Below are positions 7,947-16,284 of a stretch of 64,000 nucleotides of DNA, piece by piece (position 1 is the first letter of the stretch; the number at the start of each line of letters is the position of its first letter). The notes below the pieces were generated by a model. The model searched no databases and was not told the origin of the DNA. It worked only from the letters and a program-made list of their open reading frames with translations. Source of the DNA: Thermococcus sp. (GTDB lineage: Archaea > Methanobacteriota_B > Thermococci > Thermococcales > Thermococcaceae); the NCBI RefSeq assembly GCF_026988555.1, contig NZ_JALSLB010000054.1, positions 1 to 64,000 of the forward strand, read 5' to 3'. The translations under genes and the position numbers were made by a program.

Positions 7947-8462
7947 TTACTCAAAGACCACAAACTTATCCCTTGGAGCGCCGCACACCGGGCAGTACTC
8001 TGGGGCTTCGTCAATGGCAGTGTACCCACAGATGGGGCAGATGTAAACCCTCTTTATCTCGATGTCCTTTCCGCTCTCGGCGGTTTCCTTGGCCTTTTCG
8101 TAGAGCTTGGCATGTATCTTTTCCGCTTCAAGGGCGTAGTTGGTAGTCCGGACTGCATCTTTCTCTCCCTGGAATTCCGCGGCATTGTGGAATACCGGGT
8201 ACATCTCCTCGACCTCGTAGGTCTCGCCGTTTATCCCTTCTTGAAGGTTCTCCGGGGTTTTTCCCAACTTCCCGAGGGCCATAAAGTGGTTTTTGGCGTG
8301 TACAAATTCAGCGTGTGCAATAGCCCTGAAGAGCTTTGCTATGTTATGATAGCCCTCCTTCTCAGCCTGCCCCGCGAAAATCAGGTACCTCATGTGTGCC
8401 ATGCTCTCCCCGGCGAAGGCCTCCTCAAGAAACTTCCTCGTCATTTTCCTCTTTACCACCAT
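7947..8462 (-). CDS. rbr: Rubrerythrin
   Basis: 171 residues starting MVVKRKM at ATG 8462, the usual start in Thermococcales; a second ATG at 8444 is possible. The N-terminal ferritin-like four-helix bundle (about 8-130) carries diiron ligands in EEAFAGES, HAEFVHAKNH, and EVEEMYP with the later EKIHAKLY. The C-terminal rubredoxin-like domain has CPICGY and CPVCGAP binding one iron. It reduces hydrogen peroxide to water using rubredoxin electrons. It has its own promoter (minus-strand CTTTTATAC near 8506-8515). Confidence 0.97.
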   Translation of the reverse strand: MVVKRKMTRKFLEEAFAGESMAHMRYLIFAGQAEKEGYHNIAKLFRAIAHAEFVHAKNHFMALGKLGKTPENLQEGINGETYEVEEMYPVFHNAAEFQGEKDAVRTTNYALEAEKIHAKLYEKAKETAESGKDIEIKRVYICPICGYTAIDEAPEYCPVCGAPRDKFVVFE

Positions 8463-8504
8463 ACGTTTCACCTTCGAAAACTCTCGGAATATGTTATGTA
8501 GCAA

Positions 8505-8517
8505 TGTATAAAAGGGT
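8505..8517 (-). promoter_or_regulatory. TATA box of rubrerythrin
   Basis: The minus strand reads CCCTTTTATACAT about 43-55 bases before the rubrerythrin ATG, a normal archaeal TATA position for a leader of roughly 20 bases. Confidence 0.55.
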
Positions 8518-8543
8518 TTTCCGGATCCCTAGTTTGGGCCGTT

Positions 8544-8942
8544 TCATGACCCTCCGAAAAGTTCAACACAGACCCGGCATTCCGCGGGATCAAGCTCCGG
8601 GTCAACCTTGGAGTGAAACGAACAGACGTATCCCTTCCCAAGCATCCTCACTGCGATTCGAACGAGTTCAGAGTGTACCACGTACTCATCTGGCCGTTCC
8701 TGAAGCACCCGGTCCGCAAGCGCCTTGATCTCCTCCTCCACATCAGGAAAGATGGACACGTCCATCAGTGCACCCCTGTCCATTCTCAGGTAGCGGGATA
8801 CCGCTGATTGGGTTATGTGAAGCAGTTCCGCTATCTCCGCCTGTTTCAGCCCCCTATTCCTCAACATCTCAACGAGGCGCCGTCTGAGGGAGGGATACAC
8901 GTAGCGTGAAGCCACTTCAAAGGCGTTGGTCTTCATGGTCAT
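8544..8942 (-). CDS. Helix-turn-helix regulator with a C-terminal Cys/His cluster
   Basis: 132 residues. Residues 18-55 form a helix-turn-helix (LKQAEIAELL then TQSAVSRYL). The C-terminal region has C107-x2-H110 and C122-x2-C125, four candidate ligands for a metal or Fe-S cluster, in the frame CSFHSKVDP and DPAECRVC. This recalls the archaeal COG2522-type regulators. ATGs at 8942 and 8936 both lie close to the predicted transcription start, so the mRNA may be leaderless. A GTCAT-n4-ATGAC palindrome overlaps its start, which suggests autoregulation. It probably senses redox state, iron or NO for the genes beside it; that is inference. Confidence 0.85.
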   Translation of the reverse strand: MTMKTNAFEVASRYVYPSLRRRLVEMLRNRGLKQAEIAELLHITQSAVSRYLRMDRGALMDVSIFPDVEEEIKALADRVLQERPDEYVVHSELVRIAVRMLGKGYVCSFHSKVDPELDPAECRVCVELFGGS

Positions 8943-8968
8943 CTTTATGACATATGGGATATTTAAGT
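8938..8968 (-). promoter_or_regulatory. Promoter and operator-like palindrome of the HTH regulator
   Basis: The minus strand has a TATA-like TTAAATAT at about 8960-8967, then GTCAT-CTTT-ATGAC (8938-8951) covering the expected transcription start and the start codon. The adjacent CATATGTCAT gives an ATATGWC half-site like those at 9461-9478 and 9524-9539. Confidence 0.5.
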
Positions 8969-9439
8969 CTTCTTCAGTCCTTTCAGCTCGTTCATCATTT
9001 CTATGAATTTCTCGTCACTCATGCCGAGGAGCCTTTTTGCTCCCTTCAGAGTTATCGTCCTCGCGAGGGTCCTCCCCATCACGGGATTCTCAAGGGGGGA
9101 GAAGCCGTACTTCACGAGCACCTTAAGTGATTCTGGATATGCCTTAAGGAGCTTACCCACGTTGGTTTCCTCCGTTATCTCGTCCAGTTTATCGTCGCAC
9201 TCCTTGACCTCCATCCTGAGCTCCTTGGAGCTTTCAGTCTTGGTAACCCTGAGAACGAAGAAGCCCGAGACCTCTTTGACCCCAACTTCGTAGCCCGCCT
9301 CATCAAGCTTCCCCAGAATGTCGATGAAAGGCTTATCCCCTATCACCTCAAGTGTTTCATCAACTTTGAGCTTTCCGAGGTTTTCTATGATCATAACCGC
9401 CGGCTGAGGCGCCTCTAATCCACGAACATTGAGCATCAT
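8963..9439 (-). CDS. TusA/DUF2249-like plus DUF1858 two-domain protein
   Basis: 158 residues from ATG 9439 (GGTGA five bases upstream). Residues 1-72 resemble the TusA/DUF2249 fold (LNVRGLEAPQPAVMIIENL, ending VSGFFVLRV) but lack the catalytic Cys of TusA sulfur carriers. Residues about 95-145 are a DUF1858 helical domain (VGKLLKAYPESLKVLVKYGF). In bacteria these two domains often sit next to DUF438/hemerythrin proteins in genes induced by nitric oxide or iron-sulfur damage. Here the DUF438 gene is divergent and 113 bp away, with matching palindromes at both promoters. Confidence 0.85.
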   Translation of the reverse strand: MMLNVRGLEAPQPAVMIIENLGKLKVDETLEVIGDKPFIDILGKLDEAGYEVGVKEVSGFFVLRVTKTESSKELRMEVKECDDKLDEITEETNVGKLLKAYPESLKVLVKYGFSPLENPVMGRTLARTITLKGAKRLLGMSDEKFIEMMNELKGLKKT

Positions 9440-9460
9440 ATTAATCACCACGTTCGTCTT

Positions 9461-9478
9461 ATATGACGCTCGACATAT
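9461..9478. promoter_or_regulatory. 18-bp operator-like palindrome at the DUF1858 gene promoter
   Basis: ATATGACGCTCGACATAT pairs at seven of nine positions around its centre. On the minus strand it overlaps the TATA element GTTTATATG of the gene starting at 9439. It shares ATATGAC-n4-GWCAT with the site at 9524-9539. Confidence 0.5.
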
Positions 9479-9506
9479 AAACTTTACCGGGCATATCTGC
9501 CCAACA

Positions 9507-9539
9507 ATGCTTATAAGTACTTCATATGACACCCGTCAT
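9507..9539 (+). promoter_or_regulatory. Promoter and palindrome of the DUF438-hemerythrin gene
   Basis: A TATA box (GCTTATAAGTAC, about 9509-9520) is followed by ATATGAC-ACCC-GTCAT (9524-9539), whose inner ATGAC-n4-GTCAT arms are perfect. The palindrome falls at the expected transcription start. The same half-site and spacing occur at 9461-9478. Confidence 0.5.
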
Positions 9540-9552
9540 GAAGGTGATGGAA

Positions 9553-10893
9553 ATGACTGAACTACTGGATAAGCGTGAATACAAGAAGGAACAGCTGAAG
9601 AGGCTTCTCCTTAGAATCCACAGAGGAGAGGACGTGAATAAGCTCAAAGAGGAATTCCGCAGGGTTTTGAGCGGGATCTCCCCCCTGGAGATACCCCTAA
9701 TTGAACAGGAGCTCGTGAAGGAGGGCATCTCCGCCAAGGACATAGCGAAGATGTGCGACCTGCACGTTGAGCTGTTCAGGGAAGCGGTTAAAGGCACGGA
9801 TGAGCTCGAGGAGAGAGATTTGCCTGACGGACACCCGCTCAAAACCCTCTACCAGGAGAACAAGGAGATTATGAAAGATTCTGAAATGCTCAACCTCTAC
9901 GCGAGAACCCTCACCACGACAAAGGACGAGCGCATGAGGGAAGAAATTCTCGGCGTTCTGGAAGAGATAGTGGGCAACCTCAGGAAGGTCGGTTTCACTC
10001 ACTACAACCGTGAGGAGATGCTGACGTTCCCATACATCGAGCGGAGAGGTCTTACGGCGATAGCAACCGTCCTCTGGACAAAACATGATGAGATAAGGTT
10101 CATGATAAAGCACATGGCCGGGCTTCTTAGGAAGAGGGATAAGATGCAGTGGAGTGAGTTCATTGAACGCTTTAAGGAGAAAGCCGGCGAGGCTTCATTC
10201 GCGCTGAGCGATATGGTTTTCAGGGAGAACAACATCTACTACCCGACGCTCAAAGCCCTCCTCACAGAGGGCGAGTGGAAGGCCGTAAGAATGCAGGAGG
10301 ATGAGATCGGTTTCTATAAGGTTGATCCACCCGCCTGGGACCTCGGTGAGAGCGTTAAGCCGCTCCACCCCTGGGAGATAGATCCAGAGCTGAGCGTAGA
10401 ACAGCTCCTTGGACTTCCAAAGGAAGTTCAGCAGGCGTTGAAGGGGCAGCCACTGGAGTTCGATAAGAGCCTGCTGAAGCGGGAAGGCGACGTCGACCTG
10501 GGAACCGGCTACCTGAGCGTTGAGGAACTAAAGGCCATCTTCGAGGCGCTCCCGGTTGATATCACGTTCATCGACAAAGACGACCGCGTTAGGTTCTTCT
10601 CGCCAGGGGAGAGGATATTCGACAGGACCATGTCGGTGCTGGGCAGGCCCGTTCAACTCTGCCACCCGCCGAAGAGCGTCCATATCGTTAACAAGATACT
10701 CAAGGCCTTCAGAGAAGGCAGAAAGAAGGAGGCCGCGTTCTGGCTCAGGCTCGGTCCCAAGTACGTTTACATCAGGTACCTGCCGGTATTCGGTAGAGAC
10801 GGGAACTACCTTGGCACGCTCGAGATAACCATGGACATCGAACCTTATAAAAGAATAGAGGGCGAGAAGAGACTGCTTGACTGGAGGGATTGA
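9553..10893 (+). CDS. DUF438 - hemerythrin-like - PAS protein
   Basis: 446 residues from ATG 9553, chosen for GGTGA five bases before it. Residues about 10-75 are DUF438 (RIHRGEDVNKLKEEFR, HVELFREAV). About 85-230 is an HHE hemerythrin-like domain with HP, HYNREEMLTFPYIE, HDEIRFMIKHM and RENNIYYPTL, the expected diiron ligands. About 330-440 is a PAS domain (LPVDITFIDKDDRVRFFSP, then CHPPKSV), a type that can hold heme or flavin. Such proteins are linked with NO or O2 response. It overlaps no gene but ends 1 bp before the M24-like ATG. Confidence 0.9.
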   Translation: MTELLDKREYKKEQLKRLLLRIHRGEDVNKLKEEFRRVLSGISPLEIPLIEQELVKEGISAKDIAKMCDLHVELFREAVKGTDELEERDLPDGHPLKTLYQENKEIMKDSEMLNLYARTLTTTKDERMREEILGVLEEIVGNLRKVGFTHYNREEMLTFPYIERRGLTAIATVLWTKHDEIRFMIKHMAGLLRKRDKMQWSEFIERFKEKAGEASFALSDMVFRENNIYYPTLKALLTEGEWKAVRMQEDEIGFYKVDPPAWDLGESVKPLHPWEIDPELSVEQLLGLPKEVQQALKGQPLEFDKSLLKREGDVDLGTGYLSVEELKAIFEALPVDITFIDKDDRVRFFSPGERIFDRTMSVLGRPVQLCHPPKSVHIVNKILKAFREGRKKEAAFWLRLGPKYVYIRYLPVFGRDGNYLGTLEITMDIEPYKRIEGEKRLLDWRD

Positions 10894-10894
10894 A

Positions 10895-11971
10895 ATGAGG
10901 GGAAAAAGGGGTATCTTCAAACGGCGCGTTGAGCGTTTTCAAAATGTCATGAGGGAGAACGGAATAGAAGGCGCCGTTATAAGGACGCTTTCGAGCTTTA
11001 TTTACTTCACAGGGACAAAATGGCTTAGACCAAGCCTTCTGATTCCGGCGGAGGGAGAGCCCGTAGTCTACGTCGTTAAAGGAGAGGCCGACATCTTCAG
11101 GAAAAAGAGCTGGATAGAAAACATCGTGGAGTTCCAAAAGGCCGAGGACCTGATGGCCGGAATCGTTGGCTGGATACACTCCAACGGCATAAGCACAGTA
11201 GGCCTTGAATTTGGAATAGAAAGGGACGCCTACCTCATCTTCTTTAAGATATTCAAGCGTCTAAACCCGACCGTTGAGATAGTGGACATCCTGGAGCTGA
11301 CCATGGGGCTTCGCATGATAAAAGATGAGTGGGAGCTTGAGAACATTAGGAGGGCTGGAAAGATCGCCCGGTGGGGAATGGAGGTTGCGAGGGAGGTCCT
11401 AAAACCTGGCATGAGCGAGCTTGAGATCGCCGCTGAGGTGGTTCATGAGCTCATGGTCAGTGGCAGTGAGGATCCGAAGGTCTACGTTTCGACCACACCA
11501 AGGGCCCACGCGGAGCCTTTCAGAGACCTTAAGGTTCCTGAGAATGGTGTGGTCACAGTAGTCATAGGTTCAGACTGGAACCACTACTACTCCAACACCG
11601 CCAGAACCTTCGTTGTCGGGGATCCGGGGGATCGGGTCAAAAGGGCAATGGATGTTAAAGAAGAAGCCCTGAAACTCGCCCTTGAAGAGACCAGAACGGG
11701 TGTTACCCTGGCCTCGGTCGAGAGAAAGCTGGCAAATTTCTTCAAGGACAGGGGGTTCGGCGACGCCTATCTGGCGGGATACACGCACAGCGTTGGTCTT
11801 CTGATCGAGGAGCCGCCGATAACTACCATAGTCGTGCCCCAGAGGGCCTCAAAGGTGCAGGAGAACATGGCCCTCGCGATAATTCACCCACCCCTGATGA
11901 TTCCGGAGGGTGCGATAAAGCACGAGGACACCTACATCGTAGGGAGAAGCGGTCTCGAAAGGGTCACATAA
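10895..11971 (+). CDS. M24-family (prolidase-like) protein with degenerate metal site
   Basis: 358 residues, ATG 10895 after GGAGGGATTGAA, directly after the DUF438 stop. It has the two-domain layout of Xaa-Pro peptidases: creatinase-like N domain (1-135) and pita-bread C domain. Of the five metal ligands expected in M24, the first two Asp positions read IGSDWNHYYSNTART, where SD of the second is SN. THSVG keeps the His, the EPG motif is HPP, and only the last Glu (KHEDTY) is clear. It is therefore probably not a normal dinuclear peptidase. Coupling to the hemerythrin protein suggests a role in that system. Confidence 0.85.
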   Translation: MRGKRGIFKRRVERFQNVMRENGIEGAVIRTLSSFIYFTGTKWLRPSLLIPAEGEPVVYVVKGEADIFRKKSWIENIVEFQKAEDLMAGIVGWIHSNGISTVGLEFGIERDAYLIFFKIFKRLNPTVEIVDILELTMGLRMIKDEWELENIRRAGKIARWGMEVAREVLKPGMSELEIAAEVVHELMVSGSEDPKVYVSTTPRAHAEPFRDLKVPENGVVTVVIGSDWNHYYSNTARTFVVGDPGDRVKRAMDVKEEALKLALEETRTGVTLASVERKLANFFKDRGFGDAYLAGYTHSVGLLIEEPPITTIVVPQRASKVQENMALAIIHPPLMIPEGAIKHEDTYIVGRSGLERVT

Positions 11972-12052
11972 AACCTTTGTTCCCCGTTTCATGAAGGCAC
12001 TTACTATTTAATACATCAGTTAAATAATTAAATAATTTGATATTTCAAGGAT

Positions 12053-12331
12053 TCAATCGCCACCGATGTAGTCAAGCGTCTCTTCAACGAAGTCCTCGAA
12101 AGCGTCTTCATCCATCTCCTCAAGCCTCACCTCGAAACTCCCTCCGAGACTCCACCGGACCGCCACACGCCCCATACTGGTCTCGGCTATGACGAGACCG
12201 AACGGCATATCACCCGCCCAGTGATGCTTTGAAAACCTAACCTCAAAACCCTCCTGTTGCAGAGCCTCGAGGATCCTCTCGTACGTCTTGAGGGGTCCCT
12301 CACTCGTCTTTACGAATCCGACGTACGGCAC
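12053..12331 (-). CDS. Hypothetical protein, 92 residues
   Basis: A small soluble protein with alternating strands and helices: YVGFVKTSEG, a helix YERILEALQQEG, then FEVRFSKHHW, GLVIAETSMGRVAVRWSL and an acidic C-terminal helix rich in Glu and Asp. The ribosome site AGAGGTGAT lies before ATG. No family was recognised. It stands alone between the M24-like gene and the divergent bcp peroxiredoxin gene, with which it shares a 140-bp intergenic region containing a TATA-like ACTTAAATC for bcp near 12,432. Confidence 0.75.
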   Translation of the reverse strand: MPYVGFVKTSEGPLKTYERILEALQQEGFEVRFSKHHWAGDMPFGLVIAETSMGRVAVRWSLGGSFEVRLEEMDEDAFEDFVEETLDYIGGD

Positions 12332-12471
12332 GATATCACCTCTGGTCCTTCAATTACCACATTCAGTTTGTACCTCAAACTTTAAAGGTTTTGCTTTTGA
12401 AATAAACGGGATAACAAAGCGGTGTCAAAAGACTTAAATCTTAGGGAGATCTAATTATACTGGTGATCTCC

Positions 12472-12942
12472 GTGGAATACCTGGACGTTAAGGTCTTGGA
12501 TGAGGAGGGGGAGGAGAGGACACTGAGGGAGCTTGTTCTCGGGAAATGGACGATCCTGTATTTTTATCCAAAGGACAACACGCCCGGCTGCACAACGGAA
12601 GCGAAGGAGTTTAGTGGACTTTCTGATGAGTTTAAGGAACTGGGGGTACAGGTGATAGGAGTTTCTAGGGACTCTCCAAGGAGCCACCGTCGCTTTAAAG
12701 AGAGGCATGCCCTTGAGGTTCAACTTCTAAGCGACCCTGACGGCAGATTGCATAAGGTTTTTGGGGCCTGGGGAAAAAAGAAAAGCTACGGCAGGGAATA
12801 CGAGGGAGTGATACGGAGCACCTTCGTCCTAAACCCCGAGGGAGAGATTGTGTGGAAAAAGATAAATGTCCGGGCGAAGGGACATGCCGCGAAGGTCCTT
12901 GAAGAGGTCAAAAAGCTAATTAACAGGGAGGAGTATTCATAG
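12472..12942 (+). CDS. bcp: Peroxiredoxin of the BCP/PrxQ family
   Basis: About 156 residues. The start is taken as GTG 12472 because GGTGA lies five bases upstream; GTG 12463 is in frame. The active site is YFYPKDNTPGCTTEAKEF with the peroxidatic Cys in PGCT and the supporting Thr; the usual resolving Cys five residues later in PrxQ is absent, as in the one-Cys BCP subgroup. It reduces hydrogen and alkyl peroxides. The ferritin-like gene follows 11 bp downstream, in an operon. Confidence 0.93.
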   Translation: MEYLDVKVLDEEGEERTLRELVLGKWTILYFYPKDNTPGCTTEAKEFSGLSDEFKELGVQVIGVSRDSPRSHRRFKERHALEVQLLSDPDGRLHKVFGAWGKKKSYGREYEGVIRSTFVLNPEGEIVWKKINVRAKGHAAKVLEEVKKLINREEYS

Positions 12943-12953
12943 CGGTGATCCTT

Positions 12954-13430
12954 ATGAATGAACTTGAAGCACTTGCGCTGGCTCTCGAAATTGAGAAGGT
13001 CGAGCTGAAGTTCTACCTGGGCCTGGCCAGGAAAGCAAAAGACGAAAGGGCCAAAAAGATGTTCCTCTTTCTGGCGGAGGAGGAAGCGGAGCACTGGAAA
13101 TCCTTCGAGGAGAGGTTCGTCGAGGAACTCATCGAGAGGTGTGAACTGCCTGCGGTGGATAGAGAACTTCTCGAAAAGCTCACCCCCAAGTATGAGGGCG
13201 AGCTGAGCGAGGTCGACGCGGTCAGGATAGGTATGGAGCAGGAAAAACTCACCTGGGGGTTCTACGAGGAAGCCGCAAAAAACGCGGAGCACGGGGATGT
13301 CAAAAGGGTCTTTGAAGAACTCGCGGGGGTGGAGAAGGGACACTACGAGCTTCTTAGAGCCCAGTACGATTCGATAATGAAAACGGGGATATGGATGGAC
13401 TACCAAGACTTCAGCCTTGAGGTGGACTGA
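12954..13430 (+). CDS. Ferritin-like diiron domain protein
   Basis: 158 residues from ATG 12954 (GGTGATCCTT upstream). The four-helix ferritin-like pattern is clear: EIEKVELKFY, EEEAEHWKSFEE, GMEQEKLTWGFYEEAA and VEKGHYELL, giving two E...ExxH sets for a diiron site. It lacks the rubredoxin domain of rubrerythrin, so it belongs to the rubrerythrin-like group without built-in electron carrier. It is co-transcribed with bcp, suggesting peroxide-linked iron oxidation or storage. The substrate is not known. Confidence 0.87.
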   Translation: MNELEALALALEIEKVELKFYLGLARKAKDERAKKMFLFLAEEEAEHWKSFEERFVEELIERCELPAVDRELLEKLTPKYEGELSEVDAVRIGMEQEKLTWGFYEEAAKNAEHGDVKRVFEELAGVEKGHYELLRAQYDSIMKTGIWMDYQDFSLEVD

Positions 13431-13467
13431 CCTCCACCTTCGTTTTCCGGTGAGCGGTAACGGAAGA

Positions 13468-14559
13468 CTAGAGATCAGAGGTCCTGACACCATCCTTTAT
13501 CTTCGCCTCAAGAGAGAAAGCCTTCCTTGAGTTCCCAACAACAACCGCCCCCACGACCCATTCCCCCTCCGCGAACACCTTCACGTTCTCATCGAGCCAC
13601 CGGCCCTGTCCCCGTGTACGTCCAATTATGGCCATTGAAAGGTCGCCGAACTTAAAGACCGTGGAACGGAAATCGAAGTCGTAGCTGTTCTCCTTTCCCA
13701 TTAGAAGGTCTGAGAGAACCCTGGCGTGTCCCATTGCTCCCCTGGCGGTTCCACAGATCGTTCCGTTGTACTCGGCGCAGTCCCCTATGGCATAAACGTC
13801 CCGGGCCGAGGTCCGAAACTCTTCATCGATAAGAACACCCCTTCCAACGTGTACCCCGCTCTTCCTTGCGATCCCCACGTTCGGGGTTATCCCGATGGCG
13901 CAGAGTTTTACCCTAGATTTTACATAGCCCCCGCTTGTTGCAACCCCATTTGAATCTGCCCGTAGGAGGTCGACGTTCAGGTGAAACTCAACGCCGCTTT
14001 CCTCCAGCCTCTTCCGTATTATGGAGCTCAGCTCACGGTCAAGGCCCAGAAACGTGTCCCGCCTGTGGATCAGTTTAACACGATAACCGGCCTTTGCGAG
14101 ATTCGCCGCCAGCTCCAGCCCCATAAAACCTCCTCCGACCACGAGCAGCTCCCCGTTTTCTTCGACTAGCCGCCTCACTTCTTCTGCATCGTCTAGGTCC
14201 CTCAGGGTAAGCAGATATTCCTTTCCCTCTACCCCTGGTTCTCTGGCCCTTGCCCCGGTTGCCAGGACCAAGACATCGTACGGGAGCTCTCCTCCGTTTG
14301 TCATCAGAACCTTTCTTCCCCGGTCTATCAGCTTGGCCTCAGTTTCGAGCAAGAGTTCAATGCCCCTCCTCTCGTACCATTCAATTGAATAGGGGAAGAG
14401 CTTTTTTCTTCCCACAAGCCCAGCTATGTAGAGACTGAGCATTGGCTTCGAGTAGTGGGGGACTTCCTCACGATCCACCACGGTTACATCGAACGTCCCG
14501 GAGAGGTTCTTCGCAAGCTCTACACCTCCGGGACCATTCCCAACCACCAGTACCTTCAC
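13468..14559 (-). CDS. nroR: NAD(P)H:rubredoxin oxidoreductase
   Basis: 363 residues. Two Rossmann dinucleotide motifs are present: [12 protein letters not shown] at the N terminus for FAD and [12 protein letters not shown] near residue 143 for NAD(P)H. The conserved [11 protein letters not shown] holds the FAD ribityl Asp, and the [11 protein letters not shown] motif is typical of the archaeal enzyme. It passes electrons from NAD(P)H to rubredoxin, and so feeds superoxide reductase, rubrerythrin and the flavodiiron protein. It sits 35 bp after the flavodiiron gene on the same strand. Confidence 0.92.
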   Translation of the reverse strand: MKVLVVGNGPGGVELAKNLSGTFDVTVVDREEVPHYSKPMLSLYIAGLVGRKKLFPYSIEWYERRGIELLLETEAKLIDRGRKVLMTNGGELPYDVLVLATGARAREPGVEGKEYLLTLRDLDDAEEVRRLVEENGELLVVGGGFMGLELAANLAKAGYRVKLIHRRDTFLGLDRELSSIIRKRLEESGVEFHLNVDLLRADSNGVATSGGYVKSRVKLCAIGITPNVGIARKSGVHVGRGVLIDEEFRTSARDVYAIGDCAEYNGTICGTARGAMGHARVLSDLLMGKENSYDFDFRSTVFKFGDLSMAIIGRTRGQGRWLDENVKVFAEGEWVVGAVVVGNSRKAFSLEAKIKDGVRTSDL

Positions 14560-14594
14560 CGTAACACCCCGTTCACATCAATAAAGAGGATACA

Positions 14595-15824
14595 TCAGGA
14601 GAGCCACCGAACGAGCTTCTTAACGCCTTCTCTGAGTTTTTCCTCATCCTCTGGCCTGGGCATGCCTCTGCTTTCGACGACCTCCACCAGGTCGAACTTG
14701 CTCCGGCTTATAAGGGTCTCTATCTTCTTCCCGGCCACACCGCCCCATCCAAAGGCCCCAACGACGAGGACGGGCTTTTCATAGTTAGCTTTATCCAGAA
14801 TCTCGTAGAGGGTGTAGCGTACTCTCGGGTGTATATCGGCCTCGTAGGTTGAAGCACCGATCACAAGGGCCTCACTGTCGGGAACCTCCCCAAGTATGTC
14901 GCTGACGGCGGGTGCATCCCTGTCTGTAAACCTGTAGACCACCGGAGTGAACCCCTGCTTCTCCAGCTCCTCTAGGACTATCCTCATCCGCTTCTCGACG
15001 AAGCCGTACATGGAGTCGTAGATAACGAGAACCTTGCCCTTTGTGGCACTCCCAGCCCCCACAGCCTCGTAGAATTCGAAGATTCTGCGGGGGTTCCGCC
15101 TCCATATCAGGCCATGACCGGGCAGGATCGCCTTCGCTTCCTCGACTATTCCGAGGTTCTTGAGCTTTTTGATGTTCTGGACTATGTACTTGTGGTAGTG
15201 GCCTATTACAGTCACTATGTACTTGGTCACGTGGGGGAGGTACTTCTTAACGACCTCCTCGTCGCCGTCATCTATCGTCTCCGGAATTCCGTAGCCGCCC
15301 CCGGCGTCGCAGCTGAATATGAGCTTATCCTCGACTGCATAGGTTATCATAGTGTCCGGCCAGTGGAGCCAGGGGACGGTTACGAAGCGGAACGTTCTGT
15401 CCCCAATCCTAATCTCTTCGCCGTCTTTGATTGTGTAAAAATTCTCAACGACCCTCTCGCCGTAGAAACCCTCCAGAAAGCGCTTTGCAAAGCTGGTTCC
15501 TATAAGCTGAGCCCTGTAGCCGTTGGCCTCAAGGAAAGCCGGTAGGGCCCCAGTGTGGTCGGGTTCAGTGTGGTGAATAACCACGTGGGTTACCTCTTCT
15601 GGATCAACCAGCTTTCTGAGGGCTTCCATAAAGTCCTCCGTGTACTCCCTCTTGCTCAGATCGAAAAGAACTACGGCATCTTTGAGCTTCATTAAGTAGG
15701 CGTTGTAGGTTATTCCTTCTGGGATGTCCCAAGTGGCCTCGAAGTAGCCGATACGGTTGTCGTCCACCCTGAGGATGTAGAGCTCCGGATCATCGAAGAG
15801 CTTTTCAACCCAGACCTTCGCCAT
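14595..15824 (-). CDS. fprA: Flavodiiron protein (A-type, FprA/ROO)
   Basis: 409 residues from ATG 15824 (GGTGA five bases upstream). The N-terminal beta-lactamase-like domain has the diiron ligands in HHTEPDHTG, and a later WLHWPDTM and PGHG segment. The C-terminal flavodoxin-like domain starts VLVIYDSMYGFVEKR and binds FMN. Proteins of this kind reduce O2 to water, or NO to N2O. In Thermococcales the electrons come from rubredoxin, matching the adjacent rubredoxin reductase gene. Its last ligand set lies in FSCDAGGGYG. Confidence 0.95.
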   Translation of the reverse strand: MAKVWVEKLFDDPELYILRVDDNRIGYFEATWDIPEGITYNAYLMKLKDAVVLFDLSKREYTEDFMEALRKLVDPEEVTHVVIHHTEPDHTGALPAFLEANGYRAQLIGTSFAKRFLEGFYGERVVENFYTIKDGEEIRIGDRTFRFVTVPWLHWPDTMITYAVEDKLIFSCDAGGGYGIPETIDDGDEEVVKKYLPHVTKYIVTVIGHYHKYIVQNIKKLKNLGIVEEAKAILPGHGLIWRRNPRRIFEFYEAVGAGSATKGKVLVIYDSMYGFVEKRMRIVLEELEKQGFTPVVYRFTDRDAPAVSDILGEVPDSEALVIGASTYEADIHPRVRYTLYEILDKANYEKPVLVVGAFGWGGVAGKKIETLISRSKFDLVEVVESRGMPRPEDEEKLREGVKKLVRWLS

Positions 15825-15958
15825 TTCAATCACCGAACCAAGTTAGTGCGAATCATAAAAAAGCTTTCCTGAACAAAACGTTGAGGATGGATGTGGATAG
15901 TCCAAAATTGAGAACCGATGGAGAATCACCGTGGCAGCTATGGAAGAAACACGTTTAG

Positions 15959-16199
15959 TCAAGCCCGTCTTAGGCTTTTAGCCTCCATAAAGGGCCCTCT
16001 GACTTCATTCCAGTTCAATGGACTGGCGTAGATGCGGACGTCCGCCACACTCCCACGGAAATGGAGGAACCCCTGGTTATGGGATCAGTCGTCTTTCCAT
16101 AGTTTATGAGGGGCACGATTAATACCAGCGCCTTCAGTCTGTCCATCACGACCACCGAGGTGTCTTGGGAGTGGCGGTATTTTAGAAACCCGACGGGAC
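15959..16199 (-). pseudogene. Remnant of a LamG/concanavalin A-like domain protein
   Basis: This lies in the largest gap, 15,825-16,284. On the minus strand one frame from about 16,072 to the TGA at 15,959-15,961 gives a plausible protein end: GFLHFRGSVADVRIYASPLN followed by WNEVRGPFMEAK, much like the last strands of LamG jelly-roll domains. Upstream, from about 16,199, another frame reads VVVMDRLKALVLIVPLINYG and runs into the first only by a frameshift. No start or intact reading frame exists. The remaining 16,200-16,284 shows nothing clear. The family call is by eye and tentative. Confidence 0.4.
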
Positions 16200-16284
16200 G
16201 AACGTCCCATACGGTCCCAAAAGACTGTTAGAATGTTAGGTAATGTACAACAGAAGGGGGAAGACAAAATGGGGAAATTCCCCA

